Below, piece by piece: positions 1 through 5,560 of a DNA stretch of 13,061 nucleotides. Origin of the DNA: UBA931 sp036825435 (GTDB lineage: Bacteria; Pseudomonadota; Gammaproteobacteria; Burkholderiales; Casimicrobiaceae); NCBI GenBank assembly GCA_036825435.1, contig DAISYG010000064.1, positions 1 to 13,061 on the forward strand, in the 5' to 3' direction. How positions within the stretch are numbered: the stretch's first letter is position 1; the number at the start of each line of letters is the position of its first letter. The translations under genes and the position numbers were made by a program. The notes beneath the pieces are model-generated. The model was not told the origin of the DNA. It searched no databases and was given only the letters and a program-made list of their open reading frames with translations.

Positions 1-227
1 CGCGGCGACAATGGGGAAGTTGTAACACTCGCCGCGAAATCCGCATCAACTGGCGATTGATATTGCTGCCGCCACAGCTTGCCACCGATATTATTGCACA
101 CGAGGTCGCGCACCTTTGCGAGATGAATCATTCACCACGTTTTTGGGCGTTGCTGGAGCAACTGCGCCCCGGTATTCGTAACCGCGAATCGGCTTTGGCG
201 GAGTGGCAGACGTTGCTCGCCGCTTGA
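1..227 (+). CDS. YgjP-like (DUF45) zinc metallopeptidase, C-terminal part
   Basis: The 3' end of a gene whose start lies left of the window; the reading frame runs from base 3 to TGA at 225-227 and gives about 74 residues. Visible are RQWGSCN, followed by IRINWRLI, then HEVAHL (an HExxH zinc-binding motif with catalytic Glu), and NHSPRFW shortly after it. This order, WGSC / I-x-NWRL / HExxH / NHSxxFW, is the signature of the YgjP/DUF45 (SprT-like, M48-related) family, in which the later His is expected to be the third zinc ligand. These are soluble, presumably cytoplasmic proteins whose substrates are poorly known. The tail after NHSPRFW has normal length for the family, so only the N-terminal part is missing. 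It is followed by 75 bp and then the lptM-lysA pair on the same strand. The family assignment is firm; the physiological role is not known. Confidence 0.88.
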   Translation, partial: RRQWGSCNTRREIRINWRLILLPPQLATDIIAHEVAHLCEMNHSPRFWALLEQLRPGIRNRESALAEWQTLLAA

Positions 228-302
228 AAAAAATTCGATAACCCGCTGCACTTTCTCAGCGCTCCCATAATGCGTTAAAGTATCGTTTTCATCAAAGGCA
301 AA

Positions 303-458
303 ATGATCATGATGTCTGTTCGTTACCTTTCCCGTCTTTCTCCACTGCTGTTGATCCTTTTCCTCGGTGCCTGCGGCATCAAAGGTGATCTTTATCTTCC
401 GCCGCAGCAAAACGAAACACAAGCCGCGCCCGCAAGTGAAACACCGGAGGATCTATGA
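303..458 (+). CDS. lptM: LptM (YifL-like) LPS-transport-associated small lipoprotein
   Basis: A 51-residue lipoprotein. The N-terminus has a basic/hydrophobic signal (RYLSRLSPLLLILFLGAC) with a lipobox LGAC, so Cys24 would be lipidated after signal peptidase II cleavage. It is followed at once by GIKGDLYLP, the hallmark of the YifL/LptM family (CGxKGxLYLP); the rest is a low-complexity Gln/Ala/Glu tail. In E. coli LptM binds the LptD translocon with BamA and helps LptD mature oxidatively; the same role at the outer membrane is inferred here. Three in-frame ATGs (303, 309, 312) compete for the start. An AAAGG at 294-298 fits 309 best by spacing, but 303 is kept as the longest form. The stop overlaps the lysA start in an ATGA junction at 455-458, so translation is probably coupled. 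The lptM-lysA order is conserved in many proteobacteria, which supports the call. No convincing promoter was found in the 75 bp upstream. Confidence 0.88.
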   Translation: MIMMSVRYLSRLSPLLLILFLGACGIKGDLYLPPQQNETQAAPASETPEDL

Positions 459-1717
459 GTTTTTTTACCATGCGCCAGGGCGTGCTCCACGTGGAAGATG
501 TTTCGCTTGTCGATATTGCCCAGCGTTACGGAACGCCGTGTTATGTGTATTCACGCGCGGCATTACATACTGCTGCACAAGAATATTTAGACGCTTTTCG
601 TTCACAAAATGCGTTGGTGTGTTACGCCGTCAAGGTCAACAGCAATATCGCCATTCTCAACGAATTTGCTCGTTTGGGTTTCGGTTTCGATATTGTTTCC
701 GGCGGCGAACTGGCACGCGTTCTGGCAGCTGGCGGTGACGCATGCAAAGTTGTCTTTTCCGGCGTCGGCAAGACGATTGCCGAGATGGAAGACGCACTCA
801 ACGCAGGCATCAAGTGTTTCAATGTCGAATCTGCCGCCGAATTGGAAACGCTGGCGGCAACTGCGCAGCGTCTGGGCAAACAGGCGCCGATCAGCCTGCG
901 CATCAACCCCGATGTCGATCCCAAAACACATCCTTATATTTCCACGGGACTACAGGAAAACAAATTCGGCATTCCATTACGCAATGCGCTCGCGCTTTAT
1001 CAACGCGCGCAACATATACCGTCGCTGCGCATCGTCGGCGTCGATATGCATATTGGTTCACAGATTACTGATATTGCGCCCTTCCGAGAAGCCGCACAAA
1101 AGTTGCTCGCACTGGTTGAAACATTGGAAAAGAATGACATCTCGCTGGAGCATATTGATATTGGCGGCGGTCTCGGCGTTCATTATCGCGATAACGATGC
1201 GCCACCAACCATCGCCGCTTTCGCCGCAATGTGTCAGGAAACCTTTGCCACGCGTCGCGAACAATTGCTGCTTGAACCCGGGCGACGGTTGGTTGCCGCC
1301 GCCGGTGTCTTGTTGACGCGCGTGCTTTATTTGAAACCGGGCGAGCCGCGCAGCTTTGCCATCGTTGATGGCGCCATGAACGATCTGCTGCGCCCAGCGC
1401 TTTATCAAGCGTGGCATCCTGTACAGCAAGTTACTGCGCCTGATCCCGACGGAGAGTCACGTTCTTGGAACATCGTCGGACCCATTTGTGAAAGCGGCGA
1501 TTTCCTCGCACAGAATCGTCAACTGATATTACGCGCGGGCGAATTATTGACTATTGGCGTTGCCGGAGCGTACGCAATGGCAATGAGCTCCAACTATAAT
1601 TCGCGTCCGCGCGCATGCGAAGTCATGGTTGATGGAGCACGTACTTTTGAAATTCGCGCGCGTGAAACGGTTGCGTCGTTGTTTTCTCAAGAGCAAATGT
1701 TGCATGATGAAAACTGA
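455..1717 (+). CDS. lysA: Diaminopimelate decarboxylase
   Basis: A 420-residue, full-length fold-type III PLP enzyme that decarboxylates meso-diaminopimelate to L-lysine, the last step of lysine synthesis, in the cytoplasm. PLP Lys60 lies in CYAVKVNSN. HIGS is at 199-202, the glycine-rich phosphate-binding loop HIDIGGGLGVHY at about 233-244, EPGR at 274-277, the catalytic Cys in CESGD at 345-349 (contributed to the partner's active site in the dimer), and GAYAMAMSSNYNSRPR at about 371-386 near the C-terminal substrate/PLP site. All expected residues are present. The ATG overlaps the lptM stop by four bases, and the GGAGG just before it (446-450, four bases upstream) is a good ribosome binding site. 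In many relatives dapF follows lysA; here a separate H1-like gene follows instead. No strong terminator was seen after the stop. Confidence 0.97.
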   Translation: MSFFTMRQGVLHVEDVSLVDIAQRYGTPCYVYSRAALHTAAQEYLDAFRSQNALVCYAVKVNSNIAILNEFARLGFGFDIVSGGELARVLAAGGDACKVVFSGVGKTIAEMEDALNAGIKCFNVESAAELETLAATAQRLGKQAPISLRINPDVDPKTHPYISTGLQENKFGIPLRNALALYQRAQHIPSLRIVGVDMHIGSQITDIAPFREAAQKLLALVETLEKNDISLEHIDIGGGLGVHYRDNDAPPTIAAFAAMCQETFATRREQLLLEPGRRLVAAAGVLLTRVLYLKPGEPRSFAIVDGAMNDLLRPALYQAWHPVQQVTAPDPDGESRSWNIVGPICESGDFLAQNRQLILRAGELLTIGVAGAYAMAMSSNYNSRPRACEVMVDGARTFEIRARETVASLFSQEQMLHDEN

Positions 1718-1788
1718 AAACACGTGTCCAATTGTGCACGAAGCGCAACATCTTTACATTTCGCGCAAAACAAATGTGCGTTATTTAT

Positions 1789-1816
1789 TTGCAAAAAAGA
1801 AAGATATGGTTAGAAT
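1789..1816 (+). promoter_or_regulatory. Sigma70-type promoter of the H1-like gene
   Basis: TTGCAA at 1789-1794, a 16-bp spacer and TAGAAT at 1811-1816 match the sigma70 consensus well. The site lies in the 196-bp gap after lysA and would start transcription near 1823, giving a leader of about 90 nt before the H1-like gene. It indicates that this gene is transcribed separately from lysA. The call is by motif only. Confidence 0.6.
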
Positions 1817-1913
1817 GCGTTCAGCGACATTGGGTTTTGTCAAGTGTTTTTGAAATCCGACGTACGCAAAAAAGAGTCACCAAGATCTCGATAACTCAGA
1901 CAGGAGAAATGAA

Positions 1914-2222
1914 ATGGCTGAAAAAATGTTATTCCGCACTAAAGCGGCCAAAAAGAAAGTAACGAAGAAAGTAGCAAGGAAACCTGCCAAGAAGGCAGCC
2001 AAAAAAACAACGAAGAAAACCGTGAAGCGCGTTGTTCGCAAAGCGCCTGCCAAAAAAGCTGTGAAAAAAACAGCCAAAAAGGCAGTCAAGAAAACGGCGA
2101 AAAAAACAGTGAAGCGTGTTGCCCGTAAAGCGCCCGCCAAAAAAGCTGTGAAGAAAACCGCTAAGAAGGCGGCGAAGAAAACAGCGAAAAGGCCCATGAA
2201 AAAAACAGCCAAGCGTCGCTGA
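1914..2222 (+). CDS. Histone H1-like Lys/Ala-rich DNA-binding protein
   Basis: 102 residues, almost entirely Lys, Ala, Thr, Val, Arg and Pro, with virtually no acidic residues after Glu3. It is built from KKxAKK / KKTAKK / RKAPAKKA units. Such proteins resemble the C-terminal tail of eukaryotic histone H1 and the bacterial AlgP, BpH1 and HctB-type proteins; they are expected to be unfolded in solution and to bind nucleic acid through charge. Residues about 35-92 are two tandem 29-residue repeats. The start at 1914 is set by AGGAG at 1902-1906, seven bases upstream; a nearer ATG at 1909 is only two bases from it and opens a 17-codon frame. It has its own promoter and ends in a strong terminator, so it is a single-gene unit. 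A nucleoid or transcription role is inferred; the target is unknown. Low-complexity composition makes naming beyond the class unsafe. Confidence 0.85.
   Translation: MAEKMLFRTKAAKKKVTKKVARKPAKKAAKKTTKKTVKRVVRKAPAKKAVKKTAKKAVKKTAKKTVKRVARKAPAKKAVKKTAKKAAKKTAKRPMKKTAKRR
2016..2189 (+). repeat. Two tandem 87-bp (29-codon) repeats within the H1-like gene
   Basis: Copy 1 (2016-2102) and copy 2 (2103-2189) encode 29-residue units beginning KTVKRV[V/A]RKAPAKKAVKK. The two differ at only two residues (Val/Ala both times), but at many third codon positions (for example cgc/cgt, cct/ccc, gcc/gct, aaa/aag). The protein sequence is therefore better kept than the DNA, which points to an old duplication under selection on composition or unit length. 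Confidence 0.85.
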
Positions 2223-2240
2223 TTCTGTGGTTCCAATAAT

Positions 2241-2272
2241 AAAAAAGAGCAGCTTAATGCTGCTCTTTTTTT
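2241..2272. terminator. Bidirectional rho-independent terminator
   Basis: GAGCAGC (2247-2253) pairs perfectly with GCTGCTC (2259-2265) around a five-base loop. Six A precede the stem (2241-2246) and seven T follow it (2266-2272), so the helix can extend through A-T pairs and there is a U-tract in either direction. It ends the H1-like transcript 19 bp after its stop, and lies 18 bp beyond the stop of the convergent DUF4124 gene at 2290. Confidence 0.93.
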
Positions 2273-2289
2273 ATGGTTCTTTTCTCTTT

Positions 2290-2661
2290 TCAAAACTGTT
2301 TCATGATCATGCCCGGTCCCAGAAACGGGGAATAGATCGTGAATGTCGAATCATCATTGGGTTGCGGTGCCGCATCCTGCCAAGAATCCGGAAGAGTTTC
2401 ATCGGTTGTCACGCGCATCGCAGCACTGTTGGCCAAACGCTCTCGCCACAATGCCGCGGCATCGGCGTCGCGCGTTGAACCGATGCCATCCATGACGCTG
2501 TCGGTGATGCGCAGCGAAACGCGCGTTTCTTTCGATGAGCATTTTTTATCGGAATACACCACGGATTGATCGGCGCGCACGCATTTATAAATCTGCGCTT
2601 GAACCGTAATCGGCATCAGAAACAATGAAAAAATTGCTGCCTGAAAAAAATAACGGTGCAC
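2290..2661 (-). CDS. Secreted DUF4124-domain protein (downstream paralogue)
   Basis: From the GTG at 2661-2659 the product is 123 residues. It has a short HR-containing n-region, a hydrophobic core FFQAAIFSLFLMPITV and an AQA-like cleavage site, then IYKCVRADQSVVYSDKKC, which matches the DUF4124 pattern YxCxxxxGxxxYSDxxC with its Cys pair, probably a disulfide. The export signal implies a periplasmic protein; no activity is known for the family. The frame stays open upstream to a TTG at 2703, but those residues come from the palindromic element at 2666-2806 and would bury the signal peptide, so the GTG is preferred. No Shine-Dalgarno sequence lies before the GTG in the present arrangement. 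It shares VYSD and the later ITDxxMD motif with the neighbour at 2808-3161, so the two are paralogues. It ends convergently at the shared terminator. Confidence 0.75.
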   Translation of the reverse strand: MHRYFFQAAIFSLFLMPITVQAQIYKCVRADQSVVYSDKKCSSKETRVSLRITDSVMDGIGSTRDADAAALWRERLANSAAMRVTTDETLPDSWQDAAPQPNDDSTFTIYSPFLGPGMIMKQF

Positions 2662-2665
2662 TTTA
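2662..2665 (+). repeat. Left TTTA direct repeat (putative target-site duplication)
   Basis: TTTA directly abuts the left end of the palindromic element; the match extends to CTTTA if the preceding base is included. Read on the minus strand it is TAAA immediately before the GTG start of the downstream DUF4124 gene. Confidence 0.5.
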
Positions 2666-2806
2666 GGAACCACTGATTCATGTTGCGAGCGCGAGCAAGA
2701 CAAGGCGGAATTTGACGAAAAAGCGCAGTTTACTCAGATGTAAATGAGCATTTTGAGGAGGATTCCAACGCCGTATTGCGCGTGCGCAGTAATGAATCAG
2801 AATTCC
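2666..2806. mobile_element. MITE-like imperfect palindrome inserted between DUF4124 paralogues
   Basis: The two arms of this 141-bp stretch mirror each other imperfectly along their whole length. GGAA (2666-2669) faces TTCC (2803-2806). CTGATTCAT (2673-2681) is an exact match to ATGAATCAG (2792-2800). TGCGnnCGCG-like blocks follow on both sides, and the centre holds a hairpin of GTTTAC (2728-2733) against GTAAAT (2740-2745) with a six-base loop. It is flanked on both sides by TTTA (2662-2665 and 2807-2810), as expected of a target-site duplication. It encodes no transposase, so it would need one supplied elsewhere. From memory, similar palindromic intergenic repeats occur in other proteobacteria, but no database name is claimed. 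An alternative is a REP/BIME-type repeat rather than a transposon derivative. Confidence 0.65.
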
Positions 2807-2810
2807 TTTA
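2807..2810 (+). repeat. Right TTTA direct repeat (putative target-site duplication)
   Basis: TTTA directly follows the right end of the palindromic element. On the minus strand its first three bases form the TAA stop codon of the upstream DUF4124 gene. Confidence 0.5.
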
Positions 2811-3161
2811 TCCACCACAACGTCGACGAGTCGTCGTCGTTCGCGTACCTGATGATTGACCGGAAGATGATGCTTGTGGCGAACCACTACTGTTGCCGAT
2901 GACGTAAACCTTGCCGCCACCTGATGCGCTCATCGAACTATTCAGACTGCCGCGAATCGCAGCCTCGCTGGCAAGATTGGAGTTATCCATTGTGTTGTCG
3001 GTAATCTTGACAACCGTGCGCTGCTTGGCAGGACCGCAACGGGAGTCCGAATAAATAACCTTCCCTTGATCATCAACGCAACGATAAACCTGCGCCATGC
3101 TGGAAACGGAAAACAAAAGCAACACCGCTGCCGGAACGATTACACCGAGATGATGTTTCAT
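2808..3161 (-). CDS. Secreted DUF4124-domain protein (upstream paralogue)
   Basis: 117 residues from the ATG at 3161-3159. This start is chosen because a perfect AAGGAGG (3167-3173 on the opposite strand) lies five bases before it; the frame extends 13 codons further up without such a site. The N-terminus MKHHLGVIVPAAVLLLFSV is a signal peptide with SMA|Q-type cleavage. It is followed by VYRCVDDQGKVIYSDSRC, a textbook DUF4124 core with two Cys, then VVKITDNTMDNS. The C-terminal third is Ser/Gly/Thr-rich and ends in TTTTRRRCGG, a disordered basic tail with an extra Cys. It is likely periplasmic; its function is unknown. It has a good promoter (3199-3227) and was probably the first gene of a two-gene operon with its paralogue before the palindromic element intervened. 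Confidence 0.85.
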   Translation of the reverse strand: MKHHLGVIVPAAVLLLFSVSSMAQVYRCVDDQGKVIYSDSRCGPAKQRTVVKITDNTMDNSNLASEAAIRGSLNSSMSASGGGKVYVIGNSSGSPQASSSGQSSGTRTTTTRRRCGG

Positions 3162-3198
3162 GGTTTCCTCCTTAAGCACAATTCCAAAAGGAATGTTC

Positions 3199-3227
3199 AT
3201 TATGAATTATTTTACTCGGAATGACAA
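3199..3227 (-). promoter_or_regulatory. Sigma70 promoter of the DUF4124 pair
   Basis: On the minus strand, TTGTCA (3227-3222), a 17-bp spacer and CATAAT (3204-3199) are a near-consensus sigma70 promoter. Transcription would start near 3192, giving a leader of about 31 nt with AAGGAGG before the ATG at 3161. A short palindrome, ATTCC-N4-GGAAT (3181-3194), overlaps the predicted start point. Confidence 0.75.
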
Positions 3228-3298
3228 CTTATTATGTATCAGAATACCTTTTCAAAATATATCTGAAAATGTTACGCACGCAGATCAAGTACAGAACA

Positions 3299-3928
3299 TC
3301 ACGTTTTCGTGCCAAAGATCCGATCCCCCGCATCGCCCAAGCCCGGCAAAATATAACCGTTTTCGTTCAGCCCATCGTCGATAGATGCCGTGTACACGAC
3401 AACATCGGGATGTTTTTGCTCAAGTAGCGCCAGCCCTTCGGGCGCCGCGACAAGAAAAATGCCGCGAATCTGTTTGCAACCCGCCGCTTTCAACATATCG
3501 ATCGTTGCCACTAGCGTACCACCGGTTGCCAACATCGGATCAACGATCATCGCCATGCGTTCGTGCATGTCGCCAGTCAATTTTTCGTAATACGTTACCG
3601 GCGCCAACGTTTCTTCGTTGCGTTGAATGCCGACCACACTCACCTTTGCCGCCGGAATCAATTCCAATACGCCGGTCAGCATCCCCAACCCTGCGCGCAA
3701 AATCGGTACGATGGTGATTTTTTTACCTTTGATTTTTTGCGCCTGCACCGTACCTGCCCAACCGGCGCGCTCAACCGTTTCGGTGGGCAAATCGCGCGTC
3801 GCTTCGTACGTGAGCAGCATCGTCACTTCCGCCGCCAATTCGCGAAAACCTTTCGTACTCAAGTCCGCCTGCCGCATCAACCCCAGTTTGTGCTGCACCA
3901 AAGGATGTTTTACTTCGACTACTTTCAT
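3299..3928 (-). CDS. upp: Uracil phosphoribosyltransferase
   Basis: 209 residues, the usual length for Upp, which converts uracil plus PRPP to UMP in pyrimidine salvage in the cytoplasm. Seen are MKVVEVKHPLVQHKLGLMR at the N-terminus, VPILRAGLGM at about 74-83, the PRPP-binding motif VDPMLATGGT at 129-138 with Asp130, and the uracil-recognition tail YTASIDDGLNENGYILPGLG at about 179-198. The ATG at 3928 is preferred because it begins as family members do and has GGAG six bases upstream. An ATG at 3940 overlaps the helicase stop (TGATG) and would add four residues. Upp is thus placed directly behind the RhlE-like gene and is probably co-transcribed and translationally coupled. No terminator was seen after its stop. 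Confidence 0.96.
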   Translation of the reverse strand: MKVVEVKHPLVQHKLGLMRQADLSTKGFRELAAEVTMLLTYEATRDLPTETVERAGWAGTVQAQKIKGKKITIVPILRAGLGMLTGVLELIPAAKVSVVGIQRNEETLAPVTYYEKLTGDMHERMAMIVDPMLATGGTLVATIDMLKAAGCKQIRGIFLVAAPEGLALLEQKHPDVVVYTASIDDGLNENGYILPGLGDAGDRIFGTKT

Positions 3929-3939
3929 CACAGTCTCCA

Positions 3940-5391
3940 TCAACGGTTATTTTTGCGTGGCGTTTTCTTTTTGGTACTCGTCAGCGCAACCTTTGCTTCA
4001 TTCTGCGCCGCAATCGCGTCGACGATTTTATTGGGCTTCATCAACAACACTGGAATCGGACGCGTCGATTTTTTGGCGTGCGTCTGTTCCACCATCGCGG
4101 CAACTTTTCTGCGTTTGGGCAGCGGCTGATCGGGATTTTTCGCATACGCAGCTTCGCGTTCATCGCGACGCGGCGCAGCTTCCGCGCCGGTTCGGCGCGA
4201 TGACGTTTGCCGCTCGCTCTTGTCGCGCGGCTTTTCTTCCTTCGCTTTGATCTGCGCCATATCAATCGTTGCGCGTTCCAGTTTCTTGCCGATCAGCTTT
4301 TCGATTTCGGCAAGATATTTCTCCTCATCCGCTGTGACGAACGACAGCGCTTCACCTTCGGACCCGGCACGACCGGTGCGTCCGATTCGATGCACGTAAT
4401 CTTCAGGCACCGTCGGCATATCGTAATTGATCACGATCGGCAATTCTTCAATATCGAGCCCACGTGCCGCTACATCGGTCGCGACCAATATTTGCGTTTT
4501 GCCGTTCTTGAATTTCTCCAACGTTGCAATCCGTGCCGACTGCGTTTTATCGCCGTGAATCGCATCTGCCGCAATACCATTTTTTTCCAATGCCCTTGCC
4601 AAACGCGACGCGCCTTGCCGTGTTTTGACAAAACACAACACTTGCCACAGTTGACGTGATTGAACAATATGTTCGAGCAATCTTCTCTTCTGCAACGCTG
4701 GACAAAAATAAACACTCTGCTTGACGGTCTCGGCAGTAGTATTACGGCGCGCAACTTCAATCAACTGCGGTTTGTCGAGCATATCTTCGGCAAGTTTTTT
4801 GATGTCTTGCGAAAACGTTGCGGAGAACAGCAAGCTCTGCCGTTTTTTCGGCAACAATTTGATGATGCGACGAATATCGGGAATGAATCCCATGTCGAGC
4901 ATACGATCCGCTTCGTCGAGAACAAAAAACTCGACTTGCGACAGCGATACCGTTTTCTGCTCCAGATGATCAAGCAACCGCCCCGGCGTCGCGACCAAAA
5001 CTTCCACGCCTTTCAACAAGATCGGTGTTTGCTGCTTGATATTGACGCCGCCGTACACCACCGTCGAACGCAGCTTCGTGTGTTTTGCATATGTTTTGAT
5101 TGATTCTTCAACCTGAATTGCGAGTTCGCGTGTCGGCGCCAAGATCAGCGCGCGCACCGGATGGCGCGCCGGTGACGGGCTGCTGTTGGCATGCGTCATC
5201 AATTTTTGCAAAATCGGCAAGCCGAAGCCTGCTGTTTTTCCGGTGCCGGTTTGCGCACCGCCCATCACATCGCGCCCAGCCAAAACAACCGGGATCGCCT
5301 GTACCTGAATCGGCGTCGGATGAACATACCCGGCGTCGGCAACCGCTTGCAACAATTCCGGGCACAAGCCCAGATCGGCAAATTCTTTCAA
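3940..5391 (-). CDS. rhlE: RhlE-type DEAD-box ATP-dependent RNA helicase
   Basis: 483 residues from a TTG start. The full DEAD-box set is present in order: Q motif PTPIQVQAIP (about 25-34), motif I AQTGTGKT (46-53), Ia PTRELA (86-91), GG (114-115), Ib TPGR (135-138), II DEAD (159-162), III SAT (190-192), IV about VLCFVKTRQG (251-260), V ATDVAARGLD (304-313), VI HRIGRTGR (334-341). A basic, disordered tail (about 380-483) ends in KKKTPRKNNR and is typical of RhlE-like proteins. It probably unwinds RNA during ribosome assembly or RNA decay. The TTG at 5391 is chosen because AAAGGAG lies six bases upstream and MKEFADLGLCPELLQAV aligns with the short RhlE N-terminus; another TTG 24 bases upstream lacks this support. 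It diverges from typA and overlaps upp. The RhlE subfamily is likely, the exact orthology less sure. Confidence 0.92.
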   Translation of the reverse strand: MKEFADLGLCPELLQAVADAGYVHPTPIQVQAIPVVLAGRDVMGGAQTGTGKTAGFGLPILQKLMTHANSSPSPARHPVRALILAPTRELAIQVEESIKTYAKHTKLRSTVVYGGVNIKQQTPILLKGVEVLVATPGRLLDHLEQKTVSLSQVEFFVLDEADRMLDMGFIPDIRRIIKLLPKKRQSLLFSATFSQDIKKLAEDMLDKPQLIEVARRNTTAETVKQSVYFCPALQKRRLLEHIVQSRQLWQVLCFVKTRQGASRLARALEKNGIAADAIHGDKTQSARIATLEKFKNGKTQILVATDVAARGLDIEELPIVINYDMPTVPEDYVHRIGRTGRAGSEGEALSFVTADEEKYLAEIEKLIGKKLERATIDMAQIKAKEEKPRDKSERQTSSRRTGAEAAPRRDEREAAYAKNPDQPLPKRRKVAAMVEQTHAKKSTRPIPVLLMKPNKIVDAIAAQNEAKVALTSTKKKTPRKNNR

Positions 5392-5438
5392 TGAAAACTC
5401 CTTTGTTTCGTGCAATATTTTGCGCAGAATTCCATCAA

Positions 5439-5444
5439 ACTATA
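5439..5444 (-). promoter_or_regulatory. Candidate -10 box for the helicase-upp operon
   Basis: TATAGT on the minus strand, preceded directly by TG, about 50 bases before the TTG start. No good -35 hexamer stands 16-18 bases upstream, so this is a weak call that rests on the -10 match and its position. Confidence 0.35.
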
Positions 5445-5493
5445 CAGGAAACCCCGCGTCATCGCGAAAAACGCCACGTTGAGGGGGCGAAAA

Positions 5494-5502
5494 TGGTACG
5501 AT
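5494..5502 (+). promoter_or_regulatory. Candidate extended -10 promoter of typA
   Basis: TGGTACGAT holds a TACGAT hexamer with a TG one base before it, the extended -10 form that can work without a good -35. It would start transcription near 5509, about 50 nt before the typA ATG. The call is by motif only. Confidence 0.35.
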
Positions 5503-5560
5503 TTGCACCCTTTCGGCGGAAATGACCTTTCCGCGCCGCTTTTGATTTGGATGTACTTTT

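Noticed and set aside
224..271. TTGAAA at 224-229 and CATAAT at 266-271 as a promoter for lptM-lysA.
   Set aside because: The gap between the hexamers is 36 bases, far from the 16-18 required, and no other -35 fits the CATAAT.
1757..1780. A weak inverted repeat (ACATTT / AAATGT) after lysA that might be its terminator.
   Set aside because: Only six A-T-rich pairs around a ten-base loop, with no immediate T-run; too weak to call.
1909..1962. A 17-codon frame starting at the ATG five bases before the H1-like start, a possible leader peptide.
   Set aside because: Its ATG is only two bases from the AGGAG, too close for initiation, while the ATG at 1914 has ideal spacing; nothing in the peptide suggests attenuation.
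1877..2293. A 138-codon minus-strand frame opposite the H1-like gene that reads as a Phe/Leu/Ala-rich hydrophobic repeat protein.
   Set aside because: It is the mirror of AAA/AAG Lys and GCN Ala codons on the coding strand and has no ribosome binding site; the plus-strand gene has promoter, ribosome binding site and terminator.
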